Positions 40,810 to 52,800 of a DNA stretch of 64,000 nt are shown here, one piece after another. The notes under the pieces are model-generated. The model was not told where the DNA came from, did no database searches, and saw only the letters and a program-made list of their open reading frames with translations. Source of the stretch: Tolypeutes matacus (lineage: Eukaryota; Chordata; Mammalia; Cingulata; Chlamyphoridae); the NCBI GenBank assembly GCA_026826555.1, contig JAKSZT010053769.1, positions 9,284,907-9,348,906 of the forward strand, given 5' to 3'. Each line of letters begins with the position of its first letter. The stretch's first letter is position 1. A program made the position numbers and the translations under genes.

Positions 40810-43800
40810 CATGTAAGTACTAACCAAAAGAAAGCTGGGCTATACTAATATCAAACAAAATACACTTTAACTAAAAAACTTATGAGGCACAAACAAGGTC
40901 TCTATATACTGATAAAAGGGTGAATTCAACAAGAAGACATAATTATAAATAAATGTGCACCTAATAGCAGAGTCCCAAAATATATGAAGCAAATACTGAG
41001 AGACTTGAAGGGAGAAATTGACAGTTCTACATTAATAGTAGGAGATATCAATACAACTCTTTCAAAAATGGATAGAATATCTAGACAGAAGATCAATATG
41101 GAAATGTTAAGACTTGAACAATATGCTGAACCAGCTAGATCTAACAGACAGATATAGAAAACTTCACCCAACAGTAGCAGAATACACATTTTTCACTCTC
41201 CAGGATAGACCCTTCCTTAGGTCACAAAACAAGTCTCAAATTCAGAAATATTAAAATCATACAATGCATCTTTTCGAGCCACAATGGAATTAAACTAAAA
41301 ACCAAAAAGGGAGGGAAAAATGGAAAATGTACAAATATGTGGAAATTAAACAACACATTTTTGCACAACCGATTGGACAAAGAAGAAATCACGAGGGAAA
41401 TTAGGAAATATTTTGAGGCAAATGAAAATACAACATATCAAAACTTATGGGATGCAGCACAGCCAGTGCTGAAAGGGAAATTTATAGCTCTAGTTGCTTA
41501 CATTAAAAAAAGAAGAAAGTTCTAAAATCAGAGACCTAACCTCAAAACCTGAGGATCTATAAAAAGAAGAGCAAAGTAAACCCAAAGCAAGCAGAAGAAA
41601 GGAAATAAAGATTACAGGAGACATAAATGAAATAGAGAATAAAAAAAGCAATAGAGAGAATCAACAAAACTAAAAGTTGGCTCTTTGAAAGTATCAATAA
41701 AATCAACAAATCTTTAGCTAGACAGACGGGAAAAAAGAGAAAGGATATAAATCATTAAATCAGAAATGAAAAGGTGGGCATTTTCACTAACCCCACAGAA
41801 ATAAAAGGGTCATAAGAGGATACTATAAATTGTACGCCTACAAAGTAGATAATCTAGATGAAATGGACAAATTCCTAGCAACACACAAACTACCTACACT
41901 TGATCAAGAAGAAAGACGATTTCAATGAACCAGTAACTAGTAAAGTGATGGAATCAGGAATCAAACACCTCACACCAGGACCAGGTGGCTTCATAGGGGA
42001 ATTTCACCAATCATTCTTAAGAACAAGTAACACCAAACATGCTCAAACTCTTTTGAAAAATTTAGTAAAGAACACTCCGTAACTTATTCCATGAGTCCAA
42101 CATCCCCCTCATACCAAATCCAAACAAAGTTACCACAAGAAAAGAAAATTACAGACTAATATCCCTTATGAATACAGATGCAAAAATCACCAAAAATATA
42201 CCAGAAAATCAAATTCAAGAACACGTTAAAAAAATTAGACAACATGATCAAGTGGAATTTATCCCAGGTATGCAAGGGTGGTTCAACAAAAGAAAATTAA
42301 TATAATACACATTAACAGAATGAAGGAAGAAAACCGCATGACCATCTCAATTGATGCAGAAAAGGCATTTGACAAATCCAGTACTGCTTACTGACAAAAC
42401 ATTTAGGAAACTAGGAATAAAAGGAAACTTCCTCAACATGATAAAGGGCATATATGAAAATTCCACAACTAACATCATATTGAATGGTGAAAGCTTTCCC
42501 TTTAAGATCTGGACCAAGACAAGGATACCCACTGGCACCACTGTTATTCAACATTGTTCTGTAAGTTCTAGCCAGAGCAGTTAGATAAGAAAAAGAAATG
42601 AAAGGCATCCAAATTGGAAAAGAAGTGAAACTTGAACTATTTACAGATGACATGATCCTATATACAGAAAATCCTGAAAAATCCACAACAGAGCTACTAG
42701 AACTCATACATAAATTCAGCAACATAGCAGGGTACAAGACCAACACACAAAAATCAGAAGTGTTTTTATACACTAGACATGAACAATCTGATAAAGAAAT
42801 CAAGAAAAAATAAAAAACTAAAAGAATCAAATATCTAGGAATAAATTTAATCAAGGATGTAAAGAACTTGTATGCAAGGAACTTCAAAACATTGTTAAAA
42901 GAAATCCAAGATGACCTAAATAAAGGGAAGGACATTCCATGTTCATTGAATTGGAAAACGAAATGTTGTTAAGATACCAGGCCTACCAAAGGCAATTTAC
43001 AGATACAATACAATTCTGATAAAAATTATAACAATCTTTTTTTGCAGGAATGGAAAAGTCAACCATCAAATGTATATGGAAGGGGAAGAGGCCCCAATAG
43101 CCAAAGCCATCTTGAAAAAGAATGAAGTTGGAGGACTCACACTTCAAAATCTTTAAAACCGAAATGGAACTAAAAATAAAAAAATAAACTACAACAATAA
43201 CAACAACAAAGAAAACCTACGATAAAGCCACAGTATCAAAACAGCATGGTCCTCAGACAATGACAGACATACAGAACAACAGAACTGAAATGAGAGTTCA
43301 GAAATCAACTCTCACATTTATTGCCAACTGGTCTTTGACAAGGGTACCAAGTCCACTCAATTGAGAAAGAAGAGTCTCTTCAACAAATCGTGCTGGGATA
43401 ACAATGTCCAAATGCTAAAGAATGAAGGTGGATCCCTACTTTACATCATACACAAAAATTAACTCAAAATGGATCAAAAACCTAAATATAAGAATCAAAA
43501 TTATGAAATACCTTGAGGAAAAATTAGGGAAACATCTTCAGGACTGTGTTAGGCAATGATTTCTTAAACTTTACAACCAAAGTATAAGCAACAAAGGAAA
43601 AAATAGATAAATGGGACCTCATCAAAATTTAAAAACATCTGTGCATCAAATGACTTTATCATGAAAGTAAAAACACAACCTATACAGTGGGAGAAAATAT
43701 TTGGAAATCACATACCCAATAGGGGTTTAATATCCAGAATATATAAAGAAATCCTACAATTCAACAACAAAAAGACAAACAACTCAATTTAAAAATGGGC

Positions 43801-46800
43801 AAAAGACTTGAATAGACATTTCTGCAAAGAGGATATACAAAGGACCAAAAAGCACATGAAAAGATCCTTAACATCATTAGCTATTAGGGAAATGAAAATC
43901 AAAACCACAATGAGAATACCATTTCACACTCACTAAAATGTCTACTATTAAAAAAATATAATGCGAATATTCTTGCTGCCCTGATTTTGTGATAATCAGG
44001 GTAGCCTAAACATTCGCTATATTAGAAACCATGCATGTGTCCCCAGACCTAGATTTTCTCCCTAGGTCTGTTTTTCAGAATGCTGGTGATAAACTAAGCC
44101 TGATTTATTGTGTTACCATCCTGTATGGGAAAAGACTGTAACTTTGGGTATCTTTGGTCAACCTTAAGAGATATAGCAGGGGGACAGATGTGGCTCGGGT
44201 TGTTGGGCATCTGTCTCCCATATGGAAACCCCTGGGTTCAATCCCCGGGACCTCCCAGTAAAAATAAAGAAAAAAGAGAAGTGTGGAGGTGCGTGGGCCA
44301 CCAGGCCCCGTGTGTGGGTGCGCCACCGGACCCCGCGAGCAGGTGTGCCGTCAGGCCCCATCCATGGGTGTGCTGTCAGGCCCCCGCGTGGGTGCACCAC
44401 CAGGCCCCGCGAGCGGGTGCACCACCAGGCCCAACTAGCCAGTGAGCTGCCAGGCCCCATCCGTAGGTGCACCGTCAGGCCCCATGAGCCACGCAGCAAG
44501 ATGATGACATAACAGGAGAGTGACACAAGGGAGAGCCAAGACGAGACACAACAAAAATTCTGAGGATCAAATCCTGGTGAAGATGGGGAGTGGCATGAGA
44601 GGAGAGTGCATGAGGCAGACATGGGGAGTTGCCCAGCGGATGGACAAAGAAACAGCAAAAACGGGGTGGGGCGTGAAAATGGATGAAAGTAAATAAATCC
44701 TTAAAAAATGTATAGGGAAGGAAGATACGGACTATAGTTAGTAGTACTACTTTGACGATGCTCTTTCATGATTTGTTAACAAATGTTTCACAACAAGGCA
44801 GGATGTTTGTGGGGGGGTGATGTGTGGGAGCCCTGTATATGATGTTATACATGTTTGTTTTGTAAGTTCACAATGTTTACTGAACACTTATTGTTTATGT
44901 ATGTTCATGTATGAATGATATACTTCAATAAATTATTTAAAAAGAAACAAACAAAAAAATATATATAAAGTTTCAAGAGTCAGAGAGGATGTGGAAAAAT
45001 AGAAACACTCATTCACTGTTGGTGGGAATTTAAAATGGTTTAGCCATTGTGGCAGACAGTTAAGTGGTTCCTCAGAAAGTTAAGTACAGAATTACCATAT
45101 GACCTGGCATTCCCTCTCCTAGAATATACCTACAAGAACTGAAAGCAGGGACTTGAACAGCTTTTGCACACCGATGTTTACAGCAGCATTATACACAATT
45201 GCCAAAAGATGAAAGCAACCCATGTGCACATTAACTGATGAACGGATAAATAAAATGTGGTATATACATACAATGGAATGTTATTCAGCCTGTGTTAGTT
45301 AGGGTTCTCCAAGGAAACAGAACCGACAGGAGATAAATAATGTAAATATTATGAGATTTATTATAGGAACTATAATAGTTATTATACAAGCCCAAATTCA
45401 GTAGAGCACATTGTAAGCTGAAAACTCCAATGAAGAGTTCAATGATTTCCCCAGGAGAAGCTGGCTAGAGATAGAAATTATTCTTTCTGATGGCTAAAAA
45501 AACATCAGTTCTCTCTTTAAGGCCTTCAATTGTTTGTTGATTATATAACCAGCAATCAACTCACTGATGATTTAAATCCATGAAATATCCTCACATTAAT
45601 AATCAGGCCTGTGCTTGTTTGACCAAACTGGACACTATAACCTAGCCAGCTTGTCATATGAACTTGACCATCACACAGCCATACAAAGGAATGAAGTTCT
45701 GATACATGCAGTAACAAGGATGGAACCTGAAGACATCGTGTTACATGAACTAGCAGACACAAAGGACAAATATTGTATGAGATCCCTGATATGAAATAAT
45801 TAGAATAATTAAATTCATACTCCGAAACATACTCCACTAGGGGTTGAGGTGGGAATAGGGACTGGGGAATTAATGCTTAATTTGTAGAGTTTCTGTTTGG
45901 GGTGATGGAAAAGTTTGGTAGTGATGGTAGCACAACATTATGAACGTAATTAACACTAATGACATATATTTGAATGCACCTAAAAGGAGAAATCTTAGGT
46001 TGTATATATATTACTAGAATAAAAAAAAAAAATTTAAACCATAGGAGTGTACAAGCAGTGAACCTAATGTAAACTATGGACTATAGTTAATAGTAAAATT
46101 GCTATTAAATTTTTCCTCAATTGTAACAAAGGTACCATACTAATACAATGGGTTAATAATATGGAAAACTGGGGGGTGGGGCAGGGGGTGTCATCAAGAC
46201 TCAGGTGTACCTCTACACAGCTGCAGGAAGGAGCATGCCTGGAGAAGAATTTGCAATACACCTGCAGGCAAAGCATGCGTCCAGAGGCATGGAGGTGCCT
46301 TTCTCCCAGGAGAGTCTAGTGTCCCTGTACTCACTCCAGAGGCGTGTTTAAACAGATCTTCAAACAGATGGGGGGAGAGGGGTCAGGAAGGGGATCAGCC
46401 CCCTCCTACAAGCCAGCCCGGGAAGCCTTTATACAGGAATTGTCTTGACATACTTCTGACCTGCTAAGAGCACTGACTGCCACCGTGAAAATCTCACCCT
46501 AACAACCTCTGGAATGCAGGTCCTTGCAGGCTTGCTGAAGCCACTTGGCTCTTGGCTTTGTGCCACAATGAATATGCACTCGCTAAGAGTGCATCCTTTT
46601 TGGGTTCCTAATTACAGCCAGAGAAGAGGATACCACTTAGTACAATGAAGGTCAAGAGGACACCCAAACACTCTTTTCAGTGAGTTTTTTTTGAAGCTGA
46701 TAGTGTAGGAAAACAGACTGAATTTTTTTTAAGTCAGGAAAGGGGAGCTTATTAAGAGGACACACGTATGTGTGGGAAAGTCTGGAGGAGGGCCCATTGG

Positions 46801-49800
46801 CTTTAACTAGTTTTATTTTAAAATCTCCTCAAACAAAAAATGCTTATGACCAATTGCCAGGGAAGAAAAAAAGTTAAAAATAAACAATGTTATCAAATAT
46901 ACTTTTATTTTTCTTAACTTTCCATTTTAAACCAAGGCTAATGGAGGACAAAATAAAGACATTGGGGCTATCAACATTTCACATGAGAAATATTCTTAAG
47001 GAATTCAACATCAACTACTTTGATTTTTTTCTCCCCACTTAACTGCCCTTCTCAGTCTCTGAGCTTTAAATAAAAAGATATCATCATGGTGGTAGGAGGA
47101 GTGAGATGGGGAGGGAGATGTCTCTGTCTCTCTCTCTCTCTCTCCCCCCCTGGTATTTCAGGATTTATTCCAGGTAAGATTTCTAAATTTTACCATGCTT
47201 GTCAAACTGGGCAGCTCAGTTATGGCCAGAGGACATCAGGGCCAGGGGTGGGAAAGAGTGGGGGAGTTTTTTCCCAGAAGAGAAATTTTAAATATTACTT
47301 TTGCATTAAAATAAAAATCCATCATTGAATAGCACGCAAAATAGGCATGACTTTTAAAGATAAAACTGGAGATTCAGGAAAAAAATCTTCTTTGTCAGGC
47401 AGCTTGGAGCTGCTACACCTCTAGGCCTTGGGGCAGGCAATAACTGGCATATGCCTTTTACGCAAGACAAAAATGTGAGAAGCTCTATTACAGGATGTTC
47501 CAGGCTGCCATTTTATTTAATTCAACAAATATTTATACCTCCTACTTCTCAGACCCTTCTGCTTCTGCTGGATAATCATCATTTTGACCTGATGTGCCAT
47601 GGGGTTACCAGCCATTACCCTGAGGCCTTATTACAGAGGAGGTGGTCTGCCATCAGGCAGTTCAGCGGGTGTCAGGCTCCACGCAGAAAACCTAGACTGC
47701 CGATGCTCGCTGGTACGAGGAACACAGGCCCCTCCTGGAGCAGAGGTTAAAAGATGGGGGCTGCCCAACAATTGGGCTGTCAGCACAAGAGTCTGTGGGA
47801 AGGGAAGATCCCTGGCTTGGCACCACGTCCAGTCCTGAGAATACTAGTACAACTAGGAGGGGAAGGCTCAAGACACCTGCCCACCTGGTAGCCTGGGCTG
47901 GAGAGAAGGCAAGACTTTAGGGTTCAAACTTAGGGATTTGATATACCGCGGTTTTTGTTGTTGCTGTTTTGTTTTGTTTTTGAGGTACTGGGGCCAGGGA
48001 TAAATCGGAGACCTTGTATGTGGGAAGCCAGCACTCAACCACTGAGCTACACCAGCTCCCCAGAGTTGGCTTTTCCATTTGCTTATTTGTTTGTTTTTAT
48101 TTTTAGGAGGTACTAGGAAACAAACCGGGAACCTCCTACATGGGAAGCAGGCTGGTCAACCCTTGAGCTACATCTGCTGCCTGATACACTGTTTCTTTAA
48201 GCCTTTTATTGAAATGCAACATACAAACAGAAAAGTGCATATATCTTGGTGACTTTTACACCCTTTCCCCAGCCACTGTAATCACCACCCAGATCAAGAA
48301 TTTTTTTTAGCTCTTAGAAACCACTTTTCCACCTTTAGACATCCAACTTTCAATAAAGACACATTTTCAGGAATGCTATCTACAAGACCATGTAGAGTTG
48401 AAATAAGCAAGAAAAGAGAAGGCAACATTTTTTTAAAAAGTTAATCACTACCAGACGTGAGAGGAGCTCAGTGCAGGAAATGTACATGACCAACTGGCAC
48501 ACACCCACACAGCTCTGATCCATGCCTCTTCCACACACGCAGCCTCAGCACATCATGAATTTCCTTGGTTTTCCAGGCAGACCAGATGGTGGTGAAGAAC
48601 ACACTGTTAGCACTACTCTCCACTTTCCTCTAAACTAAACCACTCTACTGAGTGCTCCAAGTTCAAGTAGACAACAGTCCTTGTTTCAGTCCAGTTTTCA
48701 AGATCATTGGTTCTAAATGGAACAACTGTGGCTCTCTCAGCTAATATAGCACAACAAAAGGGGAAATGCCCTAGGAAAACAATGTCAGCGGTTCCCATCT
48801 ATTGAAAACCTGAGCACATTCCTTCTGCCAGATATTAAACACATTATAAAGAAACGGTAATTAACAACGGTGTGGGCCCCACACAAGGCATATAAGTTAG
48901 ACACCCCTCCACCAAGACATTTATTGCAAAGTTTATTTAATAAAGAATATTTTTTCGACAGCAACTTGATACATAAAATACACATCCACTCAAAGAAATG
49001 CTATACAGTCATTAAAAGTAAAAACTGTAAACACTTCCAAGCTATTCAGAAAACTAGTAATTATGGAGTTAAAAAGAAAGCAGAATTCAAATAGTCATCA
49101 TAAAGGTGGTACAAAATGATTGAAGACAGAAAATGAAGCACCGAGAGTGGGTAGGGATTTCAGAGCAACAGTTCAATTATTTCTTTTCATTTCATTAACA
49201 TGACATTATTTGCACAAAATTCCAAGCTTTATGGATCTTATCCATACTCCTGAGCTGACTTTTACAGACAGTATCCAAGGAATCCTGTCTAAAGCATAAT
49301 TTGCCATGTTCCTAAAACAGAACCAGATGAGAGGTTGTAACAGCCCCACCCTGCTAGTTAAAGGGAGAACGTATCATGAGAAAAGTCCAAAGTTGTGATA
49401 CCTCTATCTTTAAATAGTGTTTATACTCAGCATGTCCTTGATCATCTCAATGGCACTGTAAGTTGGGCAAATATTTCTAGACTCATAAAACTATCTCAGT
49501 GAAAGTTTCGTGACCTGTAAAGGCCCCTAATTCCAGTGACAAGCGCCAGGCAGTGGCTCTGGAGACAGACCGGAATCCTGGTTGAGCTCCTTCCTTGCTG
49601 GATTGCCCTGAGCACATTAAGCAACCTAGCCTTCACTTTAAAATGTAGATATTACTACCTATGTCACAGAATTACAGTGAAGATTAAATGTGGTAACTTC
49701 AAGCACTTAGCCCAACAAGACTCTTAATAAAAAGTATCAGAGTATGTGATAATTCCTTGGGGGATGGGATATCTTGAGCTCATCTCTCACTCCCAGAACC

Positions 49801-52800
49801 CAAGGGCACCAAGCTGTGCAAAAGCAGAAGGGTCAAGGACTTCCAGAGTGATCTAATTAGGGCAGGGGTTCTTAACAAGGTGTCCATGAGCTTGAATTTA
49901 AAAAAAAAAAAAAAACATTCTTCTTGTGGGGACGTGTTCGTGCAGATGTAACATATTTATTAAATAATACACAGTATAGTGTGTACTTAGTAAGGGGTCC
50001 GTGGTTTTCACCTGACTGGCAAAAGGGTCCATGGAACAAAAAAGGTTAAAAACCCTTGAATTAGGGGTTTGGGGCACTTAAGAAGAAACAGTGTTTTCTG
50101 GGTCTTTGATTCCTCCACAGCAGTCAGCATAGTGCCTGGCACACAAATACCTGATAAATGGACTAACCCAATCAGGGACACTCTGCCATCCAGCTTATGA
50201 TTATGAAGGCAGGGAGGGTCAACTATTTGTCTGCACTGAAACTTTGTGAGACTTCTCAACAAATTTTTGTACTACCCACAGGGCGTTAGCATTTATTACT
50301 ATGTGTAAGGGTTTAAAGCTGTATATACCCCAGAAAAACATGTTCTTAATGTTAATCCATTCCTGTGGGTGTGAACCCATAGTAAGTAGGACCTTTTAAT
50401 GCGACTACTTCAGTTAAGGTGTGACACACTTCATTCAGGATGGGTCAAAATCCTATTACTTGGAGTCCTTTATAAAAGAAATTCAGACAAGGAAAGAGAG
50501 CCAAGGAAGCAAGAAGCTGAAAGCAACAAAACCCAGAAGAGAAGGGAGAGATCAGCAGAAGCCACAATGTGCCTTGCCATGTGGCAAAGGAGCCAGGATC
50601 ACCAGCAGTCAGTCTTTGGGAAGAAAACATTGCCCTAATAATGCCTTGATTTGGACATTGTCACGGCCTCCAACTGTAAGCTAATAAAGTCCCACTGTTT
50701 AAGCCAACCCATTTCATGTTATCTGTTTTCAGCAGCCTAGAAAACTAAAACACTATGGAAGACAACCTTCTGCATGTTAACTTAAGCTATGCTTAGTATA
50801 TATGCCTCTGAATGGTCCTATTTTACAACACTCAGAAATTCCCATTTTTCATAAACTAAAAGAAAATAAAATGGTACCACCAATATTTCATCAAGTATCC
50901 CACTTCCAAGAAGCCTATATCAATTTGACAAACAAAGCTGTTAAGTCTTTTTAAAACAAAACTGTATCTTGGGAGATAAAAATATAGCTCTGAGAGTGCT
51001 AATGGCTGAGGAACATCAGTTTAAAATTAATGGGCCTAGACAATTCTACTTAAATGGCTTTATTGATTTTTGTCCTTAATTTACCCTACTGTTCATAAAT
51101 GGTTTAATACACATAATTATCTCACGGTTTTGTCCTGTGTACCTGACCAGATCAGAATTGCTTTGATCTCTGAGGTCTGCAACTCATCACTGAGAATTCA
51201 GCACTGCTGTGGATGTGACTGACAGTCAGTACAGTGAAACAACAGCCAAATGGCCTTTTTAAAAAGAGGGTGGGGGGAGAATATGGAACTATTAAAGTGG
51301 TAAATCACAGTGACATTCTTCCAGGAAATTACCAACAGCCTCCGCAGGACCAGCTTCAGGGGCTCTAGTCACACACTGACAGCCACAGGGCTAGAATCAG
51401 ATGGGTGTCCTTGGTAGCTAGGTGGTCAACACCAGTACACTCCCCTTCAGCCCTTCAGTAGGGAGCTCCACGTATATTCTTGAGAACATTTAGCATCATG
51501 TCCTTCTCAGAGTCCAAGCCGCACTCGAGCGAGAAGTAAAAGGGCTACACTGGTATTCAGGACCTACCAGTTTCTCTGCTAGGCAGCTGAGGCAGCCTCC
51601 CTCCAGCTTCTGGGAACTGCGTTGTTGAGAGCTCTTAGGAAGGGCCCTCCTCCCTTGCTGTCACTCCATATAAAGCCATGAAGACACAGTGATGACGCCA
51701 ATAAGGACTAGAGCCCAAAGGAAGCATAATCACCATCAGAGGATATCAAATCCTACACACTGGGAGATCCAGAAAAGGAGAGCCTAGAAAGTTGTTCAGA
51801 GTTTAAATGAGCTTCTCTCTCCCCCTGGTTCCCTCCTACTCATTACATTAAGCCTTAAGAGACTTTGCCGGAAACCCCTTCCAACTCTGTGCATTCCAAG
51901 GGATGGAAATTATATTTACTGTATTGTGGAATTAAAACCCACTGCACACTGAGCGGAGCCGTGTTCGATGTGCAGTAATGCAGCTTCAGGCGGTTCATCA
52001 CACCATTTTATTCATAAGGCTGGGTGGGGTAAGGGATTGAACCACATGAATTTAACATCTTGCTGTGCCTGAAATGTTCATTAAGTGCTCTTATCTGCAG
52101 TCACCTGCCCACCCCACAGAATCACTCTCCACTAATTTAAATTAAAGAGACTATAATCAGCTCACATTCAAATTATGATGAACAGGAATATTTCCACTGG
52201 AAAAATCATCACACATCTTAATTTGTGCTGCCAATTAAGAGGTCTTAAAAAAAAAAAAAAACCTCATCATCTTACATATAGTAATTTGCCCTAATTGATA
52301 CATAATGGGTTGGATATAATCTGTGGACCACCCCCACAAAGTAAACAGATTAACATTTCAAACCTACCAAAAATTAGCCTTGTTATTTGACAGTGTAATT
52401 TTCACTTCCCACTACACATCCTGGGACACTCTGAAGTTCCTAAGCATGAAAAGGAGAAAGTATAAAACTATCTCCAGTGGGATAACGGATCTCCGGAGTG
52501 ATGCATTATCAAACTAGGTTTTGAGGTGAAATTCACAGGGGGCTCAAAGGTCCTTCCAGAAGGGTTTTGCTTTTTAGTGCTGTTTTTGTTTTAAAATCCT
52601 GGAGAAGCCGAAACTCCCAGAATCACAGGACAATCTCAGAAGCATTATGGTAAAAGATTGTCAGAAAAAAAAAAAAAAAAAAATCTGACCCTGTCTCAGT
52701 CTCTAGGCGTGCGTTACTATTTTCCTGTTTCTAATATCGCCCCTCATACAGAAATTTTTAAGTACTCCTTTTCACAAACATTAACAGATTTTTCTCAAAC

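Larger units (their letters stand above)
43961..44952 (+). mobile_element. Composite SINE-minisatellite element, copy A (unrecognised 5' module)
   Basis: Order: a unique module (about 43965-44165) with two hairpins; a tRNA-like SINE part with box-A-like tggctcgggttg (44191-44202) and box-B ggttcaatccc (about 44235-44245); a GC-rich minisatellite of about eight units (44288-44496); a SINE-like 3' part (44497-44705); and an L1 3' UTR piece (44706-44940) with an A-rich end. The string aaaaaaatata borders it at 43950-43960 and 44953-44963, a possible target duplication. The host L1 text resumes right after. The tRNA-like part resembles DAS-SINEs; the 5' module is not recognised. Confidence 0.65.
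39160..46180 (+). mobile_element. Long, decayed L1 element split by two later insertions
   Basis: Order of parts: an ORF1 coiled-coil and RNA-binding region (about 39280-40110), a spacer, ORF2 endonuclease from about 40590, and reverse transcriptase with [20 protein letters not shown] near 42640. Then come the ORF2 C-terminal end near 43200-43950 and a 3' part from 44965 to about 46180. Many stops and frameshifts make it inactive. The composite element at 43961-44952 and the LTR at 45291-45675 lie inside it, so the L1 is the oldest layer. No promoter-like 5' UTR is clear. Confidence 0.8.

Noticed and set aside
40590..42900. Long L1 ORF2 frames on both strands as host genes
   Set aside because: They are endonuclease and reverse-transcriptase text of a decayed L1 with many stops; the - strand frames are shadows.
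44185..44250. A functional tRNA gene
   Set aside because: The box A and box B-like blocks belong to a SINE. No full cloverleaf with an anticodon arm and acceptor stem could be drawn. The same holds for 15740-15767, 48020-48061 and 58100-58150.
44288..44496. CRISPR-like or bacterial array
   Set aside because: Units are imperfect, have no constant spacers and lie in a mammalian retroelement.
44164..44658. A 164-residue open frame (-) and overlapping frames (+) over the minisatellite
   Set aside because: The repeated peptide units follow the DNA minisatellite of the composite element and no start or splice context supports a gene.
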